A stretch of 36,437 nucleotides of DNA from Chara braunii. Its lineage: Eukaryota > Streptophyta > Charophyceae > Charales > Characeae. Made by a program: the position numbers and the translations under genes. Under the pieces are notes generated by a model, which did no database searches, had not been told where the DNA came from, and saw only the letters and a list, made by a program, of their open reading frames with translations. Location of the stretch: the NCBI GenBank assembly GCA_003427395.1, contig BFEA01000440.1:618786-655222 (forward strand), in the 5' to 3' direction. Numbering within the stretch: position 1 is the stretch's first letter; every line of letters starts with the position of its first letter. Positions 1 through 8,425 of this stretch are shown piece after piece.

Positions 1-54
1 GGTGCTATCCTCAGCTGTACCAGTTTGATGAACGGGTCGGGATTGTGAGGTTCC

Positions 55-158
55 CCTAGGGCCAAGCCCCACTCCCCGAATTCTTGATTTATGACGGTTT
101 ATTCTGAAGATCAAAGGCGAGAAATGAAGATTCCGGTCAAGCGGGACTTGGACCCAGG
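55..158. repeat. short foldback repeat (degenerate inverted repeats)
   Basis: The sequence around 56-73 (core GGGCCAAGCCCCACT) pairs as an imperfect inverted repeat with 140-157 (core AGCGGGACTTGGACCC), about 14 of 18 positions. The motif resembles the termini of the better preserved foldback element at 745-1073, so this may be an old, very short member of the same group. No coding potential. It could also be a chance similarity. Confidence 0.35.
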
Positions 159-744
159 GCGAGGAATGTGGACTTGTCTGTGGAGAAGTGCAGGAGATGG
201 CGATTGATCTGCTTCTCTGCACCTCAGAGTCTGCACAGTCAAGTCGGGACTGCGCCCCCGACCTCGAATGGAATTTCACTTGACAATAACCTTGTTTTTT
301 TTTCTGAAAAGAAAAACGGTCATTTTTTTTTATTTTTTATTTTCGTTGAATACGACGTCAGGGACTGCCTCCCTTCAGAAGCTAGTGCTGTTTCGCGGTA
401 TTGGTAAGCAGTTCACGGCGGAGTTGCATGGCACGTTCTCGGGGTTTGGGCACACACGATGCGTCCCTCAGCACTCTGGTGTCCGAGGCATGCATGTGGG
501 CTTCTTAACCTTTTTCCTCCCTCTGCTTGTGGGGTTTTCTCTCGTGGTCACGCGGGTGGTGCTTGAGGAGGGCAGGAGGAGGGGAGGGTGCATGGGAGGA
601 AAAGCCTCGATGACGTGTCGTCGTCAGCCTTTCATTCGTATGATCTGACGGTCAATACGCACTGCTGTGGACTCTCCCCAACGTGGTCAATAATTTCGTA
701 AATTGAACTGCAGGTCCAGTTCCGTCCAGTTACCTGTGCAACCA
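159..744. other. no gene recognised
   Basis: Non-coding stretch with poly(T) runs (about 295-345). Overlapping short open frames show no domain, repeat structure or codon pattern that supports a gene. Nothing else is identified. Confidence 0.5.
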
Positions 745-792
745 GGGGCCAAGTCCCACTAGCAGCTTTGAGTTTCCTCAACGCCTGAATGC

Positions 793-862
793 GGACCTGT
801 TTTTGGAGATGTGCAGTTGAGGAAACTCAACGCGATTTCTGCACATCTCCACAAACACGTCC
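793..862. repeat. inner hairpin, 24-nt arms
   Basis: Arm 793-816 and arm 839-862 are complementary at 22 of 24 positions (core GGAGATGTGCAG with CTGCACATCTCC). The 22-nt spacer contains TTGAG-GAAA-CTCAA at 817-830, itself a 5-bp stem closed by a GAAA tetraloop. If transcribed, this would fold into a stable cruciform-like hairpin. Confidence 0.75.
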
Positions 863-958
863 AGATAACTCGATGCCAGGATCACTTCTTTCATCTTTAT
901 TATCAAAAAAAAAATAGTCATTAGATCTTTTTGACTCCCCATGGATCGGAATGTCATG

Positions 959-1032
959 GGGCCTGTAGNTCAGTGGATTAGAGCACGTGGCTACGAACCA
1001 CGGTGTCGGGGGTTCAAATCCCTCCTCGCCCA
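959..1032 (+). tRNA. trnR-ACG: tRNA-Arg(ACG), organelle (plastid)-like
   Basis: A cloverleaf can be read directly: acceptor 959-965, D arm with GNTC..GAGC, anticodon stem CGTGG/CCACG around loop CTACGAA (anticodon ACG), T arm GGGGG-TTCAAAT-CCCTC, acceptor 3' strand 1025-1031 and discriminator A1032. From memory it is very close to land-plant plastid trnR-ACG. The acceptor stem has C-C and T-T mismatches at pairs 5 and 6. Base 969 is N; a C is expected. No intron; the encoded sequence continues GCCA rather than CCA. The B-box-like GGTTCAAATCC could support pol III transcription. It lies in nuclear-type repeat DNA, so it is probably an organelle-derived copy, not a plastid contig. Confidence 0.85.
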
Positions 1033-1267
1033 GCCATTGAGGAAACTCAACCTTGCTAGTGGGACTTGGCCCCAGATCTTCTTCCGAGGCCTGTCCAACT
1101 TCGCCTATGACTCATGCGACAATGGGCAGATCATTGGAAACGGCGCTGATGGGCAGATCATTGGAACCGTTGTTGGGTGCTTGCTTCTAACATTACTTTT
1201 GGGTGCTTCTGACATGAGTGGATACACGGCTCTTGTTTTTCAATACAGACGGTGTTTTTTTTTGGAC

Positions 1268-1649
1268 AATTGTTGAAATACCCCTAGACGTTTGGGTATT
1301 CTGTTACATACCCCTAAAACACAGTGGCACGTTGAAATGCACGAAACTTCTGCATCTGCCCCCGTTTCGCTCATTGGTAATTTCAGCAATTTTACCATAT
1401 GCCCTCACCCTGGGCTGCAGGGGCCATGCATTTCTTCTGCCATCTGCAGGGTCCAGTGGCCAGAAATACAGGGCTACGTAGACAAGTTGCACAGGGACGG
1501 GTAGGGGTATATGCAAAAGATGACACGTCCCATTGGCCAGTGGGGTATTTGGCAAAGTTTCACTACTGTAATAGGGTCATTTCGCCATACCCATGTCTTT
1601 TAGGGGTATCTGACGAAATTCCCCAATTTTCAGGGGCATTTCAACAATT
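1268..1649. mobile_element. foldback/MITE-like element with ~52-bp terminal inverted repeats
   Basis: The left end (1268-1319, starting AATTGTTGAAATACCCCT) is an imperfect inverted copy of the right end (1598-1649, ending AGGGGCATTTCAACAATT). Both inner ends carry the TACCCCTAAAA block. The 380-bp body has several ACCCCTA-like repeats and no protein signature. The ORFs that cross it look incidental. No target duplication is obvious. Likely a non-autonomous DNA element. Confidence 0.6.
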
Positions 1650-1841
1650 TCTCCCTTTTGTTTTTTTTTAGTCACACACTTTGCATTTCATAACTGTCAA
1701 AAACTGAGACCGGGATGAGAAAGCTGATGAAACTGATGAGAGTAACTGCTGAGGATGGTACTAATGATGTAATTCTATGGTAAGTTTTAACTTTTAAGCT
1801 ATATAAAAAAAAAACAAAAAACAACTGAGGCCGGTAACCTC

Positions 1842-1934
1842 ACCACAAGCTGGGGCGAGGTCCCACTATGTAGCAAAGAGGATTGGTTTTAAGGTCCTGA
1901 ATCTTGATCTGTTTTACGCATAGATGCGGAAATG
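1842..1934. repeat. possible TIR element interrupted by chromovirus element 1 (left part)
   Basis: 1842-1885 (CTGGGGCGAGGTCCCACTA, then GCAAAGAGGATTGG) closely resembles 20398-20430 and the foldback termini in this window. A weak inverted counterpart sits beyond the retrotransposon at about 10737-10757 (TTAGCTGGACTTAGCCCC). If these are the two ends, LTR element 1 inserted inside a ~320-bp repeat. The match at the right end is poor, so this is tentative. Confidence 0.3.
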
Positions 1935-2958
1935 TGCGAGGCTGAAGCCCCGATGTGGCCCTTTCAGGCCCTGCCAAGCAGCGCGTCGGCCGCCCTAAGT
2001 GAAGGCAGGCTCGAGGAGGGCCTGAGGGCCCTGAATTTTGGCCACCACGCAACTAAGGAAATTCAGGCAGTTGCGCAGCGCCAGTTGGTTGAGAGAACCT
2101 AGGCCCTGGGTCGCCTGTTTGCATGAATCAAAGGCAGGCCCTGGGCTGGATACGAGATGTGGGTCAGACGCAGGCCGATGACAGTTGGGCGCAAGCAACT
2201 ACCACAGGCCCAGGGCCTGAGTTGTTTGGACTGGGCCTCAGCCTACCGGGGCCTACCGGAAGCTTCTTGGGAAAGGCCCAGCGCAGCCTGGGACAGAACG
2301 CAGGCAGGCCACTTCCATATAGCAAAGGGCCTGCCTCCGCATTGGACATTCGGGTGCTGGCTGCAAGCTGCGCAAGCGCCGCTGCGCTGAAGCTGACCAG
2401 CGCTCACGCGCTCACAGGCGAGCTGGAAGGAGCAGGCAGCCATAGCCGAGCTGCGCTGCTGTGAGCTGGGTGTGGCGCAGGGTGGTCCTTGGGTGCATGT
2501 GGCATCTGTGTGTNGAAGGAGCAGGCAGCCATAGCCGAGCTGCGCTGCTGTGAGCTGGGTGTGGCGCAGGGTGGTCCTTGGGTGCATGTGGCATCTGTGT
2601 GTTGGGGAATGAGTTTGTGAGTGATGCGAGAGACATACCTGGAGCTGGAAGCGTGCGGCATTGGCCGCTATCTGCTCGTACTTCGGGAGAGCTGTTGTCG
2701 TCATCATCTTCGGCATTGTAGTCTAGGCTAGATAGGATCTGCCATCTGTAGTCTGGGCGCCGAGCGCCAGATAGGATATCAACATTGGTTCTTCGTTGAT
2801 GGTGATGATGAGACTATTCCAGCATGAGCTTTTGGTGTGCTCTTATTTGGTGAAAATCGTGATGCAATTCTGCTATTGGTTCGAGGTCACGACTATCTGG
2901 TCTTATGTGTATGATGCTGTTTGATTGCTGAAGTCCGCTATTGGTCATCTTCCTTGCA
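1935..2958 (+). repeat. element 1 5' LTR
   Basis: Begins TGCGAGGCT and ends CCTTGCA; the same sequence recurs at 9523-10528. It carries an 88-bp perfect duplication (2426-2513 and 2515-2602) joined by N2514. A diverged third copy of this LTR family at 19028-19505 lacks the duplication, so it is probably an assembly artefact. No convincing TATA box was seen. Confidence 0.9.
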
Positions 2959-2961
2959 ATT

Positions 2962-2975
2962 TGGTATCGGAGTTG
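2962..2975 (+). promoter_or_regulatory. element 1 primer binding site (tRNA-Met type)
   Basis: TGGTATCGGAGTTG lies three bases after the LTR end and resembles the plant initiator tRNA-Met primer site TGGTATCAGAGC used to start minus-strand DNA synthesis. The match is imperfect at the last positions. Confidence 0.8.
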
Positions 2976-4419
2976 TGGTACGTTGCGCTCATCTGGCGCT
3001 TGTCTTCTGCCTATGCGGTACATACATGTGGTCTGCTTGGTGAGTCTGGCCGTAGGTGGTGTGTACTGAGGAGGGCGGAAACAAGTGTGGCGACCCAGGA
3101 GGAGAGGGGAATCGCCAGGAAGGCTACGGTGTGTATATTGGGTGTTCGCAGTATGATGAGAGTTGTCTGGTGGTTGATTGATGCTGAGGTGGAACGGCGA
3201 GATAATGCTGGTTGTGCCGATGCAGTGATTGGTCATCGCAATCGCCATCAGGTCATCTGGTGAGAATATCTTTGGTTGGGGGCAGCTATAATGAGGTACG
3301 TTGCTCTTAACCTTATCTACCCTCTTCATCACTTCTTACCGTGAGGTTGTGAGTTCCTTCTTGAGAGTCCTCTCATGTGAGGTGTTTGTGCGCTCAACCT
3401 TGAGAGTCGACATTGTTCACGTGGAGCATCTGGAAGGAGAGGGTGGTGCTTTCTGAAGGGCCTTGGACGGAGCACTGGGTCACGGTCACCATGCCAACCC
3501 ACCGAGAGTACAGCATGCGTGCTTTGCTGCTTTGTCCTTGTCTGCTTGCTGTGCTCATAAAAGGGGTACTGAAGGGCAGGCCCGCCCTATGGGAGAGACG
3601 AGTACCGGGCGTCTATAAATATACACCGGCTGGGAAGACCATTGGCTGTGATTGTCGTCCTGCTGCGCCGTAAAATAATTCCTGATGACACTTGGGGGCG
3701 GTCGTTAAATTGCCTCTTGATTAGCCAATCGGTGTAAGGCTCGCTGCACGTGAGAGTAAACAGAGTGCAGGGCTGGCCAGCTCAGCAGCTACTCGGGGCA
3801 CAGGGGTGGGCCGTGTGCACACTTTTAGTCACGCACGCCTAACCGGATCGCTCAGGGACGCTGATGTCAAGTGACAATCGAAGGGAATTGGGGAAGGGGT
3901 AGATTCCAGGTGATAGGTTCGAGTAAGATCCCATGCTGCAAACAGACCAAACAAATGATGCTATTTTTATTTTGATTAGTTAGATGTACTGCCATTAACA
4001 TCTGACAGACAGCATACTAGAACTGTTTCCTGTTCATTTGTGCATTCTGTTCGAGAATTAGTCAAACTAAACATAGTTGTTTTTGTAGGAATCTGGACTT
4101 ACCTGCTGGACTCAAATGTATAGTCTCTGATAGCCGCCGATTATTTATATCGGTCTGTACATGTCGATGCGGTAGGCATCTATTGCGTGTCCTAGTGTAG
4201 ACGGTGTGCAGTTTTGTAGCATATGAGCGATAGGGACACCACTAGTGAGGACGACCGGATCGCGATCGGTTAGACGCCCGATAGCCCACTTGGCCTTAGG
4301 ACCAGAGGGCGACAGATATCTGTTCCGCCAGCTTAGGGAGAGGCAGCAGCAGCAGTGGAGGGCTAAGGGCAGCAGAGACCAGCAGAGCATTCACAAGCGA
4401 AGCCGCTGTTTCAGCGGCC
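2976..4419 (+). other. element 1 5' leader (untranslated)
   Basis: A 1.4-kb non-coding stretch between the primer site and the first plausible gag ATG. Open frames on either strand here show no protein features. It contains TATAAATA at 3614-3621, far downstream of the LTR, whose role is unclear, and the conserved stem-loop block at about 3652-3735 that is shared with element 2. Confidence 0.6.
3652..3735 (+). promoter_or_regulatory. conserved leader stem-loop block (element 1 copy)
   Basis: Aligned with 23051-23130 of element 2: GTCGTC..TGCG..CGT, then AAATAATTCCT, a stem, an 11-nt loop with GGGGG, and TTAAAT.GCCTC.TGAT.AGC. The stem TGATGAC (3683-3689) / GTCGTTA (3701-3707) pairs using G-U wobbles. 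Element 2 has different bases but the same 7-bp stem and the same loop length. Candidate packaging, dimerisation or translation signal; the function is inference. Confidence 0.55.
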
Positions 4420-6160
4420 ATGGCAACTGCTGCGCTGCAGAGTTCCCAGGCCAGCAGTTCAGGGTCTGCAGGGTCAACGGTTGCGCAAACCCAGAGTCAG
4501 TCCACTGGCGTTATGACAATCCAGCCGTTAATGATGACTCTCGAGGAGATCGCCATACAGCGAGCTGTTGATCGCGAGACACAACTAAGATTAAGGCAGA
4601 AAAAGAGAGAATGATTAGAAGAAGAGCCAGGATGCAGCGGAGGCAAGCAGACATTAGTGAGTTAGAGGAGATGGACCCAGCAGAGATGGAGGATGATGTG
4701 AGGACCATACGGTCAGTCTTGTTAAGTGTAGTAGAGATGCAAAATCACCAGATGGAGATCTTACAGGACATCCAATAAAATTTGGCTGTGTTAGTCGGGC
4801 GAATGCAGGCGGCACCATCACCCACCGGGCCCGGTGTCTGGCCTGTTGTACATCCTCCTCCTTTTGTCCCACAGGTGATTGGGGTATCCCTATATGTAGC
4901 TCCAACATCGGTCCAGACTGTGTCCCTGGGTATGCCGTTAACAAGAGGGAGTTTACAGGTTTATGTATTGACAATATTTACGCAACCTCTGTCGCAGGTT
5001 GTCATAAGTGTGCAACCTGCTGTCTCGCAGCTTGTACAGTCGCAGGGTACACAACCCTTGCAGTCAGTGCAGCAGCCTGTGTCACAGGGTCCACAACTCG
5101 GAGTGATGCAGGGACCGGGACAAAGTCAGTGGGTACCGAAGACGGCCATCACCGCTCCGAAACCCTTTACAGGGGATAAGAGGGGCGAAGACCTCGACAC
5201 TTGGTTGAGGGCAGTGCCGGTCTATGTCAAGTGCAAACTTACCTTGCCGCACGAGGAAGTGCTTGTGGCTGCATCCTACCTAGAGGTAGTGCAGCAAGAT
5301 GGTTGACTGGTTTAGCGCAGTTGCAGGGATACGGTAATGAATTTGGCGCTTGGGCAGCCCGCCAGAAACTTGAGGACTTTCTCAAGATGGTGGAAGATAG
5401 GTGGCACGATCCTCAGGGGGCCCAAAGGGCCACTGGCGCGATCTTGACACTGCACACGAGGCAGTTTAAATCAGTAAGAGAGGCCACTGACGTTGTAGAG
5501 CGCCTGATCTGTGTCCCTAGGGTGTGCTATGACCCCTAGGTCTTACTCACCTCCTACCTGAGATGCTTTCCCATGCCTCTCATGAATCAGTTGGTAGGTG
5601 AGGCCAACATCAATATGCATAACTTTCCCTCGTTCAGCAAGTAGGCCCTAGACCTTGAGGCAAAGGTAGGTCATGGACATAATCCCAGGACGGATGGTAG
5701 GAAGAAGTCGCTGCCTCCCAACGGGAAGGCGAAGAGCCGCATTATGTTCGTCGACAACGATGGTTTTACCATCGAGTTGGACGACGAGTTCTAGGCGGGA
5801 GTAGGTTAAGAGGCTGGCAGCGTAGAGACTTCAGGGGGTGGAGTAGTCGTTGCCGTAGCACAAAAAGGTAAGGCGGCTGGTAGACGCCGTGGAGGTTCCC
5901 GGTCAAGGAGTGAAGTTGACTCCAATGCTCCTCCATGGGAGAAAGCGGGTCTCAGTGAGGACATGTGGAGAGACAGGTACACCAGGCAGGCTTGTATTCG
6001 TTGTGGTCAATATGGCCATAACCAATTCAAGTGTCGCAACAAGAAGGTGACCGAGAAGATATCGCCTACGATGGGGCAGGCCTTGGGATCCTCCTATCCC
6101 GTTGGTAGCAATATGGCCAGCACTTCTGGCACTGCTCGGGGAAACACGTCGGGCCAGTAG
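4420..6160 (+). pseudogene. gag: element 1 gag (degraded)
   Basis: Capsid/nucleocapsid precursor of the retrotransposon. ATG 4420 has good context (GCCATGG) and starts a Ser/Gln-rich N terminus. A frameshift near 4610 leads into a charged helical segment up to ~4775. The capsid-like core starts near 5155 with PKPFTGDKRGEDLDTWL and continues after a frameshift near 5290. From about 5201 one frame runs to the end, broken only by stops at 5537 (TAG), 5642 (TAG), 5792 (TAG) and 5807 (TAA). A CCHC zinc knuckle, CIRCGQYGHNQFKC, is at 5993-6034 (CX2CX4HX4C) and would bind the RNA genome. The final TAG is at 6158. Non-functional as read. Confidence 0.8.
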
Positions 6161-6189
6161 GAATAGTAGTTGCTCCTGCTAGGGTTGGG

Positions 6190-7146
6190 GTGCTGGACAC
6201 ACTCTCACCATCTCGAGAGATGGCCCAAGCTATTGACTTTATCGTCGTCCCGCAAACCCGTTCAGACCTATCGACCCTCTGTTCGAGGAATGTGTTCGAG
6301 TCCTTAGAGGAGCTAGAGGAAGAGTGGTCTAAATCAGACCCGCTATCTTTTTGGACGGGATTGGTAAAAGCCCCTAAGGGTGAGATGTTCGTCAGCAAGG
6401 TGGTCATTGGCGGCCGCAAGGCCGAGGCCTATTAAGACACTGCTCGACACGAAAGTCATTAGTCGCGCGTGCGTTGAGAGGCTGCGCTTACAGGGGCAAG
6501 TGCAGCGCCTGAGTGGACCTGTGGAGTCGAGTTGTGCCAACAAACAGCGCATGGTAGTCAACGACTACCTCCAGGATGTGGAGTGTTGTTTATCGTACGC
6601 GGGAGGGGAACTGAGACATCGTGTCTCGTTCCTAGTGAGCGATGAACTCCCCATGGATATCTTGTTAGGTATGTACTACCTCTCTGTGGCACAGCGACAG
6701 TTTGATTGGGACCGAAAAGTGGTCAAACACACTTTGCCAGGTGGAGGGACCGCCATATTACGGCCACGTTCTATAATTATTATAAGCAAAGTCAGGAGGG
6801 TATGTATCTAGTTTATGTCTCTGCTGCAAGCGAGTCAGTGAAAATGTCGTCGGAGATAGAGGGAGTAGTTGCTAAATACCCTGATCTATTTGAAAAGTCG
6901 ACAGGGGTTGTTGAGAGGGAGGTCGTCCACGTGATAGAGATTATCCTAGGGTTTAGCATTCCAAAGGGAAGGATCTATTGGATGTCTCCAGGCGAGCTTG
7001 ATGAGCTTCGTGGGCAACTCAAGGAACTCGTAGAAAAGGGTTGGATCCGGCCAAGTGTTTCTCCTTATGGGTCTCCAGTCCTATTTGTACCCAAGAAGAG
7101 TGCAAGGGTGTCGGAGATGAGGTCTTTCTTAGGGATGACCGACTAG
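6190..7146 (+). pseudogene. pol: element 1 pol: protease and 5' RT remnant
   Basis: Begins after a frameshift downstream of the zinc knuckle. The retropepsin region is split: one frame ends at TAA 6433 (..GGRKAEAY), the next continues from about 6437 with LLDTKVISRACVERL. The catalytic D(T/S)GA is reduced to DTK. A second protease landmark, DILLGMYYL (about 6655-6685), is present. A further shift near 6780 leads to the RT N terminus (EKGWIRPSVSPYGSPVLFVPKK, quoted here only as far as its first residues EKGWIRPS). Directly after the VPKK motif the sequence jumps to RSFLGM, which belongs after the palm. About 550 bp are missing compared with element 2, including the YLDD active site. It ends at TAG 7144. 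Confidence 0.85.
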
Positions 7147-8193
7147 TATCGCAACTTCGTGAAGAACTATAGCATAGTTGCCGCCCCTTTGACTGACCTC
7201 ACTCGCCTTGACACCCCGTGGGAGTGGACAGACAAATGCGAGGCTGCTTTCAGACATCTGAAGCATGCGTTGACTCATCATGAGGTCTTGAAAGTTCCTA
7301 ATCCTAACAAGCCATTTATAGTAATTACGGATGCTAGCCAATATGGCATAGGCGCCGTACTTGCAGGAGGGGAAAAAGTTGAGGCGTGGAGTACATGTCC
7401 AAAAAGATGCCCTTTCAGAAGTTGGCTAAGTCCACCTATGAGAAGGAGCTCTATGAGATCTACAAGGCGCTCACCCATTGGAGGCACTATCTCCTTGGGA
7501 GGTTCTTCTACGTCAGGACTGATTGGGAGGTTCTTCTACGTCAGGACTGATCATCAGACTCTGAAGTGGATGAGAACCCAACCTGTGCTCTCCGACGCTC
7601 TGAAGTGTTGGTTTGAAGTCATAGAGCAGTATGACTTCGAGCCCCGGTACATCAAGGGCGAGTACAACAACGTTGCTGATGCGCTGTCGCGTAGACCTGA
7701 TTTCTCAGGTGCGCTGATTACAGAGTTCGATCTTACGGACGATGTTACTCACTCTTTGGTGGAAGCCTATCGCGAGGAGCAGTTCATGTCTGCGATCATA
7801 CGCAAACTTGAGGTGAAGGATGAGAAGACTTCTGCCGAGTTTGAGTTGGTCAACGGCGTGTTGTTCCTTGAGAAGGCAGGGAATAATCGATTGTGTGTCC
7901 CAAATAGAGAGTCTTTGTGTAGTTTATTTTTAGGTGAGTGTCATGATGCCATCGGCCATTTTGGCTATAAAAAGACAGCAACCAATCTGCTGCAGCGGTT
8001 TTGGTGGCCCACGATGATGCGAGATGCCCACCTGTACGTGGAGACCTGTCAGGTCTGTCAGAGAGACAAGCCACGTACTCAGGCTCCTCTTGGGCTCCTG
8101 AAGCCCCTTTCGATTTTGGAAAGACCTGGTGAGAGTTTGCCCATGGACTTCATGGATATGCTGGTCACCAGCAAGAGCGTGATGACACATATC
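7147..8193 (+). pseudogene. pol: element 1 pol: RT connection, RNase H and integrase N-terminal half
   Basis: The same frame resumes after TAG 7144. It encodes the RT connection (YRNFVKNYS), RNase H (TDASQYGIGA near 7327; TDHQTLKWM; NNVADALSRR near 7670) and the integrase HHCC zinc finger (HDAIGH ... CQVCQRDK, about 7940-8070), then the first core Asp (MDFMDM). Between ~7375 and 7523 the conserved RNase H residues, including the YEKELYE Glu motif, lie in another frame. A 28-bp tandem duplication (7496-7523, 7524-7551) brings the frame back. The gene is cut at ~8193 by an AT-rich insert. Confidence 0.85.
7496..7551 (+). repeat. 28-bp tandem duplication in RNase H
   Basis: Two perfect copies of a 28-bp unit starting TGGGAGGTTCTTCTACG. 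The duplicated length shifts the frame by one and offsets an upstream frameshift, so a single ORF appears to run through although the peptide between the two events is out of frame. Confidence 0.9.
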
Positions 8194-8425
8194 TAATGTC
8201 AATTTTTCATATTTGTATATTGACTTACAATGAATAGATATTTTATAGAATCAATATATGATATTTATGATTATTGATCAGAATTATAATAGCAAATAAT
8301 AATAAATAGCTACTTAATTATTTACTTTGTTATATTTATTATATACATTTTCAATATTCTAATAGATTCTCTATATTAATTTCAATCCATAAGAAAAAGA
8401 ATAGANTGTACTATTTTTTGCATAT
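8193..8425. other. AT-rich foreign insert in integrase (contains N8406)
   Basis: About 230 bp of strongly AT-rich DNA, unlike the surroundings, separates the two parts of the integrase core. CATAT occurs on both sides (8188-8192 and 8421-8425), which may be a target duplication. N8406 marks an uncertain base or gap. The composition resembles organellar DNA, but the source is not identifiable by eye. It may be a small insertion or an assembly filler. Confidence 0.6.

Larger units (their letters stand above)
745..1073. mobile_element. foldback/MITE-like element carrying an organelle-type tRNA
   Basis: Inverted repeats of 37 nt bound this segment: 745-781 begins GGGGCCAAGTCCCACTAGCA and ends in the TTGAGTTTCCTCAA motif; 1037-1073 is its reverse complement with only a few changes. 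Inside are a second inverted repeat (793-816 with 839-862) and the tRNA at 959-1032. There is no ORF worth calling. The structure suggests a non-autonomous inverted-repeat element; no clear target-site duplication was found. The opposite reading, in which the two motifs are ends of two different neighbouring elements, cannot be excluded. Confidence 0.6.

Noticed and set aside
941-1276. ORF covering the tRNA
   Set aside because: It reads through the tRNA and the inverted repeats and contains an N codon; no protein features.
2243-2716. Minus-strand ORFs in both LTRs with HTDATCTQGPPCATP-like repeats
   Set aside because: Repetition comes from the N-flanked duplication, and the ORFs lie wholly inside LTR sequence with no family motif.
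2814-3332. 172-residue minus-strand ORF in the element 1 leader
   Set aside because: It overlaps LTR end and primer site, is not conserved in element 2 and has no recognisable domain.
3614-3621. TATAAATA as the element 1 promoter
   Set aside because: It lies ~650 bp downstream of the 5' LTR and is absent from the 3' LTR, so it cannot be the regenerated retrotransposon promoter.
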